Assembly (NCBI GenBank): GCA_002007465.1
Contig: LNAC01000018.1
Location: forward strand, 6,529,936-6,593,935
Origin: Ailurus styani
Lineage: Eukaryota; Chordata; Mammalia; Carnivora; Ailuridae
Direction: 5' to 3'
DNA length: 64,000 nt
Numbering within the stretch: the first letter of the stretch is position 1; each line of letters opens with the position of its first letter. This document shows positions 11,331 through 22,939 of the stretch, piece by piece. A model generated the notes under the pieces. That model was not told the DNA's origin and ran no database searches. It saw nothing but the letters and a program-made list of their open reading frames with translations. The position numbers were made by a program, and so were the translations under genes.

Positions 11331-11522
11331 GGGGTGCCTGGGTGGCTCAGTCGGTTCGGCACTGACTCTTGATTTCGGCTCCAGTAGTGATCTCAAAGCA
11401 GTGGGATAGAGCCCTGAGTCAGGCTTGGGCTGGGCATGGAGCCTGCTTAGAATTCTCTCTCTCCCTCTCCCTCTGACCATCCCCCCCCCAACATGTGCAC
11501 TCTCTCTCTCAAAAAAAAAAAA
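11331..11522 (+). mobile_element. Can-SINE, type C
   Basis: GGGGTGCCTGGGTGGCTCAG head, a 'ctctctctccctctccctctg' tract, a C-run at about 11481-11489 and a poly-A end. Flanks 'atagacactaa' and 'aaagacatcaa' may be a decayed duplication. Confidence 0.92.
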
Positions 11523-12116
11523 AGACATCAAATAAAACATGGCAAACCAACTTCTCTCTTTTCTCCTCTCCCTCCTAACATCCATGAAAATGACAATAAA
11601 GGAATTAAACAGATAAAAGGATAAAGAGAACATGTGAGGCAATCAAAGCACACAAAAAATTTCAACATATTTGGAAGCCAGGAAGAAGTTAGAGGAGCAG
11701 TAATAATCTTGGTAGTGCAAAGGAAGCTATAACCTAACTGCCAGCAGAGAAGAATGCAGTTCGGAGGTGGCCATGGGCTCAGGGACACTGGGCACAGCAG
11801 ACAGCAAGGGGAAGGACAGGATTGAAAATGATGGATCTAAGGGCTGTAAGGAACAATTGAATCATGGAACTTCCTATACCCTGATGTCAGAATGTCAGTG
11901 GCCAGGTGTACAGCCCCTAGAAGGAAGACTGAAAAACTCAACAGAACTAAAGAAGTTCTCATACAGACATCTTCAGTGTGACCTCCAGTGAAGAAGATGG
12001 CCTGTTTTCCCATCTCACAGGTCAAGTCCACTGACAGAGCTTTTTAGTGCCTCACTCACAGAAAGACAAAGATAAAACAAATCCTTGAAAAAAAATCTGT
12101 AGTCTGAGAGGATAAT
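11523..12116. other. Unique sequence, no gene seen
   Basis: Somewhat purine-rich. Frames of 60-86 codons are unremarkable, and I see no domain or splice structure. Confidence 0.4.
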
Positions 12117-12140
12117 TTTATTTTAAGATTTTATTTATTT

Positions 12141-12180
<40 letters not shown>

Positions 12181-12318
12181 ACGAGCAGGTGAGGGGCAGA
12201 GGGAGAAGCAGACGCCCCATTGAGCAGGGAGCACATGACACAGGACCATGATCAATTCCAGGATCATGACCTGAGCCAAAGGCAGACACTTAACCAACTG
12301 AGCCACCCAGGCACCTGG
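12117..12318 (-). mobile_element. Can-SINE with expanded GA tract
   Basis: Minus-strand SINEC with a pure (GA)n run at about 12147-12175 and head CTGAGCCACCCAGGCACC. The GA tract is longer than in the other copies here, so it has behaved as a microsatellite. Confidence 0.94.
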
Positions 12319-12349
12319 AAGAAAATCATTTTAAAAAGAAAAAGAGGAA

Positions 12350-12460
12350 GGGGCACCTGGCTGGCGCAGTTGGTAGAACATGTGACTCTTGATCTCAGAG
12401 TCATTGAGTTTGAGCCCCACAGTGGGCAGTGGGTGTAGACACTGAAAACAAAACAAAACA
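12350..12460 (+). mobile_element. Short Can-SINE, type S
   Basis: GGGGCACCTGGCTGGCGCAG head with 'gtgactcttgatctcagagt' and 'gtttgagccccacagtgg', then an A/AAAC tail. It is about 110 bp and lacks the CT-rich body. Target duplication AAAAGAGGAA at 12340-12349 and 12461-12470. Confidence 0.9.
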
Positions 12461-12702
12461 AAAAGAGGAATCTAGAGGAAATAGAAACAATGCAGGGAGA
12501 ACAGAAAAACTTTAAAACAAACAAATTCTAAAACCCTCAGAGTAATAGGAAAAGATACTGCAAAACAATAGCAACAGGATGTATGAAGAAGCAATGATCA
12601 GAAAAATGAGCAAAAGCTCTTGAAAATTAAAAATATGATTAAATATAAAAATTCAATGGAAGGAGGGGGAGGAAAAAAATCAAGGAAATATCTCAGAACT
12701 AG

Positions 12703-12906
12703 GGCGCCTGGGTGGCTCAGTGGGTTAAAGCCTCTGCTTTCGGCTCAGGTCATGATCCCAGGGTCCTGGGATCGAGGCCCGCATCGGGCTCTCTGCTCAG
12801 CGGGGAGCCTGCTTCCCCCCCTCTCTCTGCCTGCCTCTCTGCCTACTTGTGATCTCTCTCCCTCTGTGAAATAAATAAATAAAATCTTTAAAAATAAAAA
12901 AAAAAA
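12703..12906 (+). mobile_element. Can-SINE, type A, exact 18-bp duplication
   Basis: Plus-strand SINEC with 'gggttaaagcctctgctttc' and 'gcctacttgtgatctctc'. The flanking duplication GAAATATCTCAGAACTAG is exact over 18 bp (12685-12702, 12907-12924), pointing to a recent insertion. Confidence 0.97.
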
Positions 12907-13744
12907 GAAATATCTCAGAACTAGAACCAAAAGACAAAGAAATAAAAAGATAAGAAAATTGCAAGTTCTACCTAGGACACCCAACATTCAATTAATAGGA
13001 GTTCCAAAAAGAAAAAAGAACAAACTAAGAGATGTAAGTATGGGAAGATAAGGGTGCTACCAAACATAGAGACCTGAAAGGCGCCTCGAGTACCCATCAT
13101 GATAAAAGAAAAACTACCCAGGCCGACACACATCACTTTGAGGTTTCAGAACACTAAGGATAAGAAGAATACCCTAAAAGCTTCCAAAAAAAAAAAAAAA
13201 GAATAAAAGGAAATACAATATTGAAGGCACAGTAATCAGAATGGCATCAGGTTTTTCAATAGCAATACTAGAAGCCTAAAAACAAAGGAACAACACTTTT
13301 ATAAAATTTCTAAGAGAAAAATCTTTTCTAATATTCTATAGTCAGTCAAGCAATCAAGTATAAAATTAGAATAAAAGTGTCCGACTTTCATGGTGTCAAA
13401 AATCTGCCTCCTGTGAGAAGAGCGGGATGATGTACTCCAGCAAAACAGGCTAATCAACCAACAAAGAGAAAGACATGGGATCCAGGAAATGTAAGATCTA
13501 ATAATACAAGAGAATAGCAAGGGAATCAGAAGATAAAAACTGTCCAATAGGCCTAGAGAACAATTAGTTGAAATGGGAGGAAGAGGAGTCTGGAAAGGAA
13601 GTTTTCGGGGGAAAAAAATAGTACTAAGAGATTATTTATATGCTTAAGTACTTGAAAAATAATATTCATAGACATATGACAGTTTTATAAGTATATCTGG
13701 GAGCAAATATGTAAAAGGTAAACTTTTTTTAAAAGGCAATAATT

Positions 13745-13850
13745 GGGGCACCTGATTGGCTCAGTCAGTAAAGCACGTGACTCCGGATCTCTGGGTTGTG
13801 AGTTTGAGCTCCACACTGGATGTAGAGATTTAAAAAAATTAAAAAATAAA
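13745..13850 (+). mobile_element. Short Can-SINE, type S
   Basis: GGGGCACCTGATTGGCTCAG head, 'gtgagtttgagctccacact' and an A-rich end. Like the copy at 12350 it lacks the pyrimidine body. Flanks 'aaaggcaataatt' and 'aaagcaattatt' are a decayed duplication. Confidence 0.88.
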
Positions 13851-14077
13851 AAAGCAATTATTAACTCAAGGAAAAATAAAATTCAAAAAAAAGTAATTTC
13901 CATGTTAACCAAAACCTGTAATCGAGTTATACTGAGAAATGGAAAAGGGGGCAGAAGGGAGGATGGTACAAACACATTAATGTCCTTATTTACCACAGCA
14001 AGATGTGAAGAGATAAAGCCTAAAAGTGATAAACTTTAAAGAAATAACAGTGTATTACTTAGAAGCATACAGGTATT

Positions 14078-14282
14078 GGGGCACCTGGGTGGCTCAGTCA
14101 GTTAAATGTCTGCTTTTGGCTCAGGTCATGATCTGAGGGTCCTGGGATGGAGCCCTGCATTGGGCTCCCTGCTCTGCCCCTCCCTCTCCCTCTGTCCCTA
14201 CCCTCCCACTCATGCTCTCTGTCTTGCTTGTTCTCGCTCACTCTCAAATAAATAAATTAAACTAAACCTTAAAAAGAAAAGT
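14078..14282 (+). mobile_element. Can-SINE, type C
   Basis: Plus-strand SINEC with a CT-rich body. Exact target duplication ATACAGGTATT at 14067-14077 and 14283-14293. Confidence 0.95.
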
Positions 14283-14398
14283 ATACAGGTATTTACCTGT
14301 ATGAGAGAGAAAACTAAATAGACCTTAGCGTGGTTGTCTGTGGACAGTGAGACTGAAGGTGGAGGGGTAGGAAATCGTGTTTTGAACCTTGTGATACT

Positions 14399-14573
14399 GG
14401 GGCACCTGGGTGGCTCAGTCTGTTAAGCATCTGCCTTCAGTTCAGGTCATGATCCCAGGTTCCTGGGATCGAGCCCTGCATCAGGCTCCCTACTCAGTGG
14501 CGAGTCTGCTTCTCCCTCTGCCTCACCCTCTCTCTTGGTCAAATAAGTAAATAAAATCTTTAAAAAAAAAAAT
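14399..14573 (+). mobile_element. Can-SINE, slightly shortened body
   Basis: Plus-strand SINEC with the tail 'aaataagtaaataaaatctt'. Flanking GAACCTTGTGATACT (14384-14398) and GAACCTTTTGATACT (14574-14588) differ at one base. Confidence 0.95.
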
Positions 14574-14636
14574 GAACCTTTTGATACTATCACTTAACTG
14601 TGTCTATGTATTACTTTTTGAAAACATGAATTAATC

Positions 14637-14732
14637 TTTTAAGATTTTATTTATTTATTTATTTATTTGACAAAAAGAGAGAGCACAAGCGGGGGTGAGG
14701 GGGTAGGAAGAGGGAGAACAGGGAGCCTGATG
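14637..14732 (-). mobile_element. Truncated Can-SINE joined to an L1 tail
   Basis: Begins as a normal minus-strand SINEC (TTTTAAGATTTTATTTATTT...) but breaks off after 'gggagcctgatg' without the tRNA-like head. L1 3' text follows at once, so the SINE head was lost by deletion or the two were joined by rearrangement. Confidence 0.85.
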
Positions 14733-14812
14733 GAAGTGCTGAATCACTGTATTGTGTATCCGAAACTAGTGTAAAACTGTATATTAACCATACTGGAATT
14801 AAAATTTTTTTA
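14733..14812 (+). mobile_element. L1 3'-end remnant
   Basis: 'gctgaatcactgtattgtgt', 'atccgaaactagtgtaaaac' and 'gtatattaaccatactggaa' followed by an A/T-rich end match the extreme 3' end of a carnivoran L1. It is wedged between two SINEs. Confidence 0.7.
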
Positions 14813-14993
14813 GGACGCCTGGGTGGCTCAGTTGGTTAAGCGTCTGCCTTTGGCTCAGGTCATGATCCCAGGGCCCTTGGGACTGAGTCCCGCATCAAAC
14901 TCCTTGCTCAGCGGGCTGCTTCTCCTTCTGCTGGCCACCCCACCCACCTTGTGCTCTCGCTCTCTGACAAATAAATAAAATCTATAAAAAAAT
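14813..14993 (+). mobile_element. Can-SINE, type C
   Basis: Plus-strand SINEC starting 'aggacgcctgggtggctcag' in the T/A-rich end of the L1 remnant and ending AAATAAATAAAATCTATAAA. The body is shortened around the 'gcgggctgcttctcc' region. Confidence 0.93.
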
Positions 14994-16997
14994 GTTTTTA
15001 AATCTCTCACTTGGCATAAAAATTACAATAGCAGTTTATCATTTGAGGTATGCTAGGCACAAACTGAATTCCATGTATACTACAAGCAGAATTTGCAGAG
15101 CTAATGCTATGTGTCCTTTACTACAGAATGTAATTTCAAAACTGGCCAAAATGTGTCATCTATATATTAACAGATCCAGTTACCTACAGAGCTAGAAAAG
15201 AGAGCATCTGGTCCTGCTGACTTCCCACATAGAGGCAAATTCTGATCCAGAGGAGACCAAGGCTGGTCTCCTCACTGGCTCAAGTATTTTATTCTATTTT
15301 GAAATTTCTGAAATCACTTTTCAACATGAAATGAAAACAACATATGGAAACGATGTATGTGAAACTACATAATCCCCCAAACAGTAATGCACTAAATAAA
15401 TTTATTATTCATTCTATCACAAATCTGACTTCTTCAGACCTACTCTGATGAAAAACCTAAGAAAGTTATTATGCTATATCTACTCTACCAGCCTTCAGCT
15501 AAATACTGGAACTGTGCCTCTAACTCCAAATGAGAGGAAAGGGTAATGAGGAGGAGGCTTAAAACTACTAAAGCCAAAGCAGATTACCAAATCAGAGTCA
15601 AAATGGGCCACTTTGCCTCTGGAAGACCAGACACAAATAACTACAGAGAAATTACCAAGAGTTTATATTGCTTTGAAAATAACTTCCCCTATGAAGCAGA
15701 TTACGCAGAATGAAAACAAAAGCCATGAATCACTTAAGAATAATTCTAACATCTAATATTTCCATTTATTTAATATAGCAAGATCTGATGCTATTCCATG
15801 CTTTTGCCAACAGCCTGAGTAAACAAATCCATGGTTAAACAGTAGCAGGATCTACAAAAGAAACGAATCAAGTCATAAATGTAAATATCACAAAACTATT
15901 ATTTTAAAACAATAGCAAGTATATGCAACGTAAGAAAAGATTCATATATATATATATATATATGAATGAAGCATTCCCACCCATAAATAAATAAATAATT
16001 AAGAGGTTTAGGAACCTCTCATTATCAAGACTTTACTCAGAGAACACCAGGTTTAATATCTGCATTGTATAACTCTCCTCCTAGTTTTTTACGGTTATAT
16101 AATAAAGGAAAGCACAAAGCGGTGGGGGTGGAAAATACCATACTTGTATTTACTGGTGTGCTGGGAAACTCTTTATTCACCTAAAGTCAATGTGACTATT
16201 TATGAATAAATGGAAAGAAAAAATATAAACTGGGCACATACTTATCTCTGCTTAACAGGCTAGATAACGAGTATTACAGAAAAGAGGAACCTGCAAACTC
16301 CTATGGCTATTCTGATCAACAAAAACCAAGAGCTTGAATTTTTTTTATAATCATTAGACACAAATTTAAAATCTGACCCACATTTCCCCCAAAATATCTA
16401 TTAATTGTTCAAAGAAAAAAACCCACAAAAGCCTAAAAATGTTTTTAAATGAGGCTCCGAAAAGACAAAAGACAAACAAAACACATTTTTAAAATAACTG
16501 AAATGAAACTGATGTAGTACCTAAAGCTCTCAATTAAATTCTCATGTCATGAATGTTGAGGTCTGGCAGCTACTGCACACACATAAGGTAAAGCTTGAGT
16601 CCTTAGCTGGTACAGAGCAATTTCTCCAATGTTAATGCATCCCATAATTAATATTCAAAATAATTCAGGTGGAATCTAGAGTTAATCTTGATTGAATCAA
16701 AGGATGTTTTACTATGTGGAACTAAAATTAAAAATCCTCAATCAGTAACCTAAGTACTAGTCCCAGAGACTCTAAGTTTTAAATATTTCTTTTTAAAAAA
16801 ATATTATATGAGAGCATTTCTCTAACATGTTATCTATCAATATTCCCAGGGAAACATTCTACAGCGAAAATTGTTTTCTTGAAATAGCAGTATGATCTTC
16901 AAAAACTTTGCTCAAAATATTACCATCCCAATATTGTCCAACGAATGTTCAAAACAAAGGAATGGACAATAATCTACTATTTAAAAAAGAAAATCTG
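14994..16997. other. Unique AT-rich sequence with an AT palindrome
   Basis: 2 kb with no SINE and no recognised exon. It contains the AT palindrome at 15940-15967 and scattered A-rich runs. A 67-codon frame at 14992-15195 has no recognised features. Confidence 0.45.
15940..15967. repeat. (AT)n perfect palindrome
   Basis: An (AT)n core framed by ATTCAT and ATGAAT, so the whole 28-bp stretch is its own reverse complement and can form a hairpin or cruciform. Confidence 0.9.
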
Positions 16998-17190
16998 GGG
17001 CACCTGGGTGCTTCAGGTCATGATCCCAGGGTCCTGGGGTCAAGCCCCACATCGGGCTCCCTGCTCAGTGGGAAGCCTGCTTCTCCCTCTCTCACTCCCC
17101 CTGCTTGTTGTGTTCCCTCTCTCGCTGTGTCTCTCTCTGCCAAATAAATAAATAAAATCTTATTATAAATTAAAATAAAAAAAAGAAAAA
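16998..17190 (+). mobile_element. Can-SINE, type B, with head deletion
   Basis: GGGGCACCTGGGTG runs straight into 'cttcaggtcatgatcccagg'; about 25 bp of the tRNA-like region are missing. The tail is 'aaataaataaataaaatctt'. Flanks 'aagaaaatctg' and 'aaagaaagtctg' fit a decayed duplication. Confidence 0.93.
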
Positions 17191-17586
17191 AGAAAGTCTG
17201 AGCATGGTCAGTAAGGACAAAGATTTAAAGAAGCTAAAACAGTAAGTGTAGCATCTTACAGTCAGTTAAATTAAACCTGCAGGAATATGACACTTAATCA
17301 CCAGCCTGCTCTTCCTGGTGATGAGATAGTACAAGAGCAGTCTATAAAATTAAGAGTCTTCATGGTGGGTGAAGGATAACCAGGCAAGCAGATTTCTATA
17401 GAGCTATCCTAAACCTAACTACAACAAAGAAAGAATATCAGGATCGAATGAATGTCTACTCAAAATGGAAAACAGCCCACTGACAGAGCTATTTAATCCT
17501 AAAGCAGAATACAGTCTTCAGGTAAAATCCAGTTGACTATATCTTTTCAAACACATGAGCTGTTCATCAATAAAAATAAACTCTCA

Positions 17587-17795
17587 CAGTGCCTGGGTGG
17601 CTCATTCAGTTGAGTGCCCACTCTTGGTTTCCACTCAGGTCCTGATCTCAGGGTCATGAGATGGAGCCCTGAGTGGGGCTCCCTGCTCGGTGCAACACAA
17701 AGTCTGATTAAGACCCTCTCCTTCTGTCCCTCCACCTCCAAGCTTGCTTGTGTGCACGCATGCTCTTTCAAAATAAATAAGTAAATCTTTAAAAA
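17587..17795 (+). mobile_element. Can-SINE, type C
   Basis: Plus-strand SINEC with the head 'cagtgcctgggtggctcatt' and tail 'aaataaataagtaaatcttt'. Flanks 'aaaataaactctca' and 'aaaataaactcgca' differ at one base. This is the last SINE for 9.2 kb. Confidence 0.94.
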
Positions 17796-18689
17796 TAAAC
17801 TCGCAATTCTCACCTAGCATTTATTAATCATGAAGCACTTAGCTCACACAAACATTAAGACAACTATAAACTTCATTTCTTAATGTCCAAGTTTAATTTC
17901 AACAATAGTTTTCAAAATGTGAAATTGCCTCTCTAAGCTCATCTGCATTTTATGCATCTCTCCAGTACACATACATACTTGTCAGTACTTAAGAGAGGGA
18001 AATCTGTTTTAAGATTTGTACTCTGAAGACTATAATTAACTTTCACAAGAAATACAATTGGAAAATCTTAGAATATAACTCAATGGAATCAACAAAGTAC
18101 ATTGGCCTAAAAACAAAGATTCAAATAACCTCTGAGCTACCAGAAGCAAAAGCAAAATTCCCTATCTCAAGAATTCCCTCCCTCCACCATCCCACAGGAA
18201 AACTACCTCCAAGAAGAATCTCCTCTCTTAGAAACAAAATTAAAAAAATGAGAAGGGGCAACTTCAAGAACAGAAGCACATTTAAAAAAATAACCAAAAG
18301 CTAACTGCATTTTATCCACAGCTACGTTGAGAAAGCTGGTTTCTTATATCTGAACTAAAGTAACATGAATTTCGGCCAACAAAAAAATTAGATCTAAACT
18401 GTAATGAAGTTAAGAAATTCAAAAACAGCAGTTTTCTTCCAACTGTATTACCAATCTTGTTCCAACTTGCCTGTACTTTAATCAATAAACAGGAAGAGGA
18501 ACGCCTAATCAAATATAGAATTTTAAAATTATTTTCAAAACGTGGAATTTTAAACATATTTCATGTTAAAAAATCTTCAAAGGAATTATTTCAAGCATGT
18601 TTCCAAACACTTTAAATCCTTTAAATTATTAAGCACTAAGTTACTGGATGACAAAATAAAGACCCTGCTTTTTAAAAGGCAAGCTAAAA

Positions 18690-18860
18690 GTATGGTTTGA
18701 ATGGTATTTGAGTCTAAGCTTTGGGCTATCTCTAATACCCCCAAGCATCTTAAGCAACTCTCTTAATCTTTGTCTCAGTTTCACAATCCATAAAACAGGA
18801 AAAACTACAAGGATGGGCAGTTAATTAAATTAGTCAGGATTAAACGCTAGCAAACTTCTT
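18690..18860 (-). repeat. MIR fossil
   Basis: 'tcttaatctttgtctcagtt', 'cacaatccataaaacagg' and downstream AT text follow the reverse MIR order, with considerable decay. Confidence 0.55.
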
Positions 18861-20599
18861 TGAAGTTACTTTATGTTGTTCTCCATTCTCCTCCTACTCA
18901 GTAAAACAGATGAGAAAACATCTGGAATTACTATAGATACTAAAATCTGCAGACACACAGCAGTTAAAAGATGATCTCTACATACAAGTTTTCAAGCCAA
19001 AGATCATTCGAAACCCCGAAAGATTCCAGGATACAATGGCAATGAACAAGTCTTAGATAAATTTCCTTTCAATCTAAAAGATACCTACCCTTATCTACAT
19101 TCTCAAATCAGACTTATTATGAATCACAGAGCATCCTGAGAGGTCTTAGCACAAAAAAAATTCTAGGTAAGATGAAGAAGCTGTTACTGATATTAATGCT
19201 ATTCCCACCATTCTAAACTGTCAATCAAGGTAAGTTTCATGACAAATATACCCTCCAAAAAGTACTAGCCCCTGCTGAGAATCTAAGTACGTCCTTCTAA
19301 GCCATCTGTCCAGGAAAGCTCTATTAAAACACCCAGAATGCAGTTGCTCTCATGTCTAAAGGAACTATGAATAAACATGAAATACTAAAATATATTAAAC
19401 TGTATACATTTTCCACTTCAAGCACTGATAATCTATCTACCCAACTCTATTCTGAAGCCTAGGTTGAACACAAAACCCATCAGTAGGTTGGTGGGAAACT
19501 GCAGCCTAATCAAAGGGGAATAATATTTTTTGTTCAAAGAAGGAAAAATATATAAAATAGCTCAAGAAACAGAGAAAAGCTCCAAAAGAAAGAAAAAACA
19601 AAGTTAGGGGAAAATGTACATGTAAATTACTCCCTGATGGAAAAGGGACTCAATTAAATTTTAAAGCAGGAATTTAAATTACTCACTGAGCTCCAAACTA
19701 AATTACTATTCTGCTTACAGAGCTACAAATACTATAAAACGTATTTCTAAATCTAGTTTCAACAATCCAAAAATGAATCTATTAAATTCCAGTAAAGAAG
19801 GAAATTGCATAAATTAAAATGAGGAAAAAGTAGAATGTTATAAAAGCCTAAGACTAATCCTATAAAAGCAAATAATGATGAGAAGGAATTATTTTGAAAA
19901 TAAATGAATAATGGGAAACTGAAACAAAGAGTTCACATACTCCCCTCAATCCCATTCTTACTTCTGCTTTGGACATGAAGGATATTCATTGTAGACTACG
20001 AAGAATATCATTTAGAAAATAACTTTTGATCAATGTGTCAAAACTTCACAACAGCAAAATGTTAGGCTTAATGCCTAGACTACGGCCTCTTCAAACACAT
20101 GGAGCACATTCTAGATTCTAGATCTTTCACATCTACCGCCAATTATTTAGACACTTTGCTGAGGCTGGTTTAAGGTTCTGGGGGCAGGGGGCAGCACTGC
20201 CAGAAAAACTAGAAAAATAATTATATTTGACCTAAGCTTACAAATGCTACCAACAAAGTTTAAGTTCTTCAGAGAACTATGCATAAAATTCAAAAGTTAA
20301 CCTCCAGAATTAATGTGAAAAAGTATCGCCTGTTCATTGATTTTTTAACTGCCCCACCCACGTATACACTAAAATGTTCACCTGCCCATCTACAAATACA
20401 GAATGTCAAAAGAATTCAATTTCATTGTGGTAACACTGCAGAAGGCCACTTGTTCATAATCCAGTCAAAGTTTATCTTACAGAGGAAAATACTGGGAGTA
20501 AGGACTGGTGAAAGCATTCTAGGGGTAATTTCACTTTGTGTTTATTTTCAACATGAAGTTTAAGGTCATTCCAGCCATAATCTAAATGGAAGAAAAGTT

Positions 20600-20690
20600 C
20601 CTTCATTCATTAAGCAAGTATTTACTGAGTGTCTTGTTACATGCTAAGCACCTAATAAACACCTCAAACAGTGCTACCAAAAAGCAGTGA
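20600..20690 (+). repeat. Possible L2/MIR-like fragment
   Basis: 'attcattaagcaagtattta' and 'ctgagtgtcttgttacatgc' resemble the common mammalian 'tatttattgagcacctactatgtgc' motif. Confidence 0.45.
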
Positions 20691-21725
20691 ATACGTTTGA
20701 CCTAAGGATGAACAATTGACTGATCCTATCCAGAAAATGTAATCTACTGGGCATAGAAGTATTCTTTAGATGGAGGGTTGTGAGAGAAATACGACACAAA
20801 ATAACCCATCACTGGATCAAAGTAATTTCTCACCTTTAACACAAGCTTTACTACAAACTACGAATTTATTACCACTGGCAAGGATTAATAATCAGCACTT
20901 CAGCTTACTAAATGGATCATCAAAAAACAAAAACAAAAACAAAGGCGGGGTTATCTCTAATATCCACCCCAAACTGCAGAACATTTACTTTATTTATATT
21001 TACTTTTCCTGGGTAGAATAATATGAGGGCAACTGTTTACTGGAAAATTAAAGAGGCATTCTCAGTTCTTTGAAGTATTAATCAGGGTAAATTCTCATGC
21101 CTATCCTATTAAAATATCTCCAATTTAACCGGCTATTTTATTTCACTCAAACCCTTGAGGTCCAAATGCTTATTCTTTGGCTTTCTTTAGTTATTAAAAC
21201 AGTTGTGTTTAGGGCATCATTTTAAACAATTTGTGTTCTTTCCCCTGTATTTTACCACTGGTTCAGTCCTTTTACCCACAAAAATAAGAAATGCCCAAGT
21301 CTCCAGCTTCTGAAAATAACATCTGGTATGTGCACATAACAAAGATCTTGAGAGAATGTCCTAGTTTTTATTTAAAACCTTTTCGCTTAAAATGAGAATG
21401 CCTTTAGCAAAGATTAGACATAAATCAGTTTTTACCTTATTAGGAAATTGCTATTTTCAACATTTACCTTAAACCACAACATGGATTTATCTTCTAACCT
21501 GTTAGCTTCCTGTCTCTCACCAAATAGATTAGATTGCAACTTTTTTGAGAGGACGGGATGACTGGACCCCAACAGAACTAGACCTCTTCCCAGCTCATGT
21601 ATTTCAAAAACTCTATAAGTCTATGCAAAGACATACATGTTGCTAGCCTTCAGGATTTCTCTAATTTTTTAAAGCTGTTTTGATTAGAGCAACTGTCCCT
21701 CACTGCTACTACAGATGTATATTAG

Positions 21726-22222
21726 CAGATTCTCAAAGTGTGGTCCTGGACCCCTAAGAGTTTCCAAAACCCTGTCAGGGGGGTATGTGTAGTCAAACCA
21801 TTTTCATGAATAATATTAAGATGTTACTTGTTTACCCTCGTTCTCTCACAAGCACGCAGTGGAGTTTTCCAGAGGCTACATGATGTGTGATACCTCAAGA
21901 GACTGAACGCAGAAGCAGATATGAAAATGCAGCTGTCTTCTATTAAGCTAGACAACAAAGAGAGTTGCAGAAATGTAAAATAATGCCACACTCATCATCA
22001 AATTTTTGTTTTGAAAACTAGAGTTATTTTCTATAAACCATTATCTCTATTAACAGGTAACAGATTAACTACTGTTATTTGTAAATGATTTAATAAAATG
22101 TATTTAAAATTCTTGTTTTAATTCTAGTACAGCAAATATCAATAGATACAAGCCATACAAAGGTTGAGTTCTCAATAATTTTTAAGTCTAAAGGGGTCCT
22201 GAGAAAACTTTGAGAACCACTG
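21726..22222. mobile_element. hAT-family DNA transposon fossil (copy 1)
   Basis: Bounded by 'cagattctcaaagtgtggtc' and 'tttgagaaccactg', which are decayed hAT terminal inverted repeats (CAGTGGTTCTCAAA). The interior '...gcagaagcagatatgaaaat' and 'agctgtcttctattaagcta' matches the 3' end of the transposase region of the related copy at 45.3 kb. Non-functional. Confidence 0.75.
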
Positions 22223-22474
22223 CAATACACAATTACATAACCTAACACACAGTGCCTTCCATAGTTAAGAAGCTCAAGTCAATGTTGAAGTATAATTACT
22301 TCTTACACCCCCTAATCTTGTTGAGTAATATATCTCCTTGCAAAGCATAATTCGGCATAAAGCCAGTCTGTCCTAGGCCCTATTTAAGGGGCTTTAGATA
22401 TTTAAGTATGCGGAGTCCTATTTATAAAAATGTTCTGGCTTGTAATACCACCTATTACTTCCATAGTGTTAACA

Positions 22475-22655
22475 GGAGTTTCCCAACATTTTCACAAAAA
22501 ATTACTTTGTTCATCCTAGCAGCAACCTGTGAAGTAAATGTGAAGTATTGCCCTTTTTTATAGATGACATAATGAAACTGATGCTCAAAAGAAAAAGAAC
22601 TACTTGTCCAAGGATGTACTGCTAGCTAGGAGAGCCTAGGATGTTGGCCTTTTGC
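22475..22655 (+). repeat. MIR fossil
   Basis: 'ttatagatgacataatgaaa', 'ctgatgctcaaaagaaaaag' and 'aactacttgtccaaggatgt' follow the plus-strand MIR order. Confidence 0.65.
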
Positions 22656-22855
22656 AATTTGCTTGGCTGCCTTAAGGCTGTTTCACTGTGGTGTAATTGC
22701 AGGCTCCCAAAGAAAACAAGGCAAGGGCATTACTTTTATTGTCCTAGTGCCAAAACAGGGATTTTTTTTTCCCCTCCTTAATAAGAACGTAATCAGACTC
22801 AATACCCGGTCACAGCATTATTTAACACACTGGCTACCCTTTTGGTCTGCTACTC

Positions 22856-22937
22856 AAAAAAAAAAAAAAAACAAAAACAAAAACAAAGAAAAACAAACCA
22901 AAAAAAACGAAGGAAAGAAAGAAAGAAAAAAGAAATT
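22856..22937. repeat. A-rich simple repeat
   Basis: Poly-A followed by (AAAACA)n and (GAAA)n. It could be the tail of a lost retroposon, but no body is recognisable upstream. Confidence 0.8.
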
Positions 22938-22939
22938 CA

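Larger units (their letters stand above)
12465..14640 (+). mobile_element. HAL1-like / old L1 element, broken
   Basis: Plus-strand text resembling ORF1-bearing half-L1 elements: 'acacccaacattcaattaat', 'aggagttccaaaaagaaaaa', 'catcactttgaggtttcaga', 'atcagaatggcatcaggttt', 'gacatgggatccaggaaatg'. I recognise no reverse-transcriptase text before it runs into 3'-like sequence near 14.6 kb, which favours HAL1 over full L1. It holds SINEs at 12703, 13745, 14078 and 14399. Frames are interrupted. Confidence 0.55.
17800..21720. other. SINE-free AT-rich sequence, no gene identified
   Basis: Mostly non-repetitive except an MIR near 18.7 kb and a weak L2/MIR-like piece near 20.6 kb. 18083-18304 and 20279-20563 carry open frames of 73 and 94 codons without recognised domains. 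An A-rich AAAACA run lies at 20923-20944. Confidence 0.4.

Noticed and set aside
12745..12987. Recurring 'GREAGRERGGSRLPAEQ'-type peptides in many frames
   Set aside because: This is simply the antisense translation of type A Can-SINEs and recurs with every copy.
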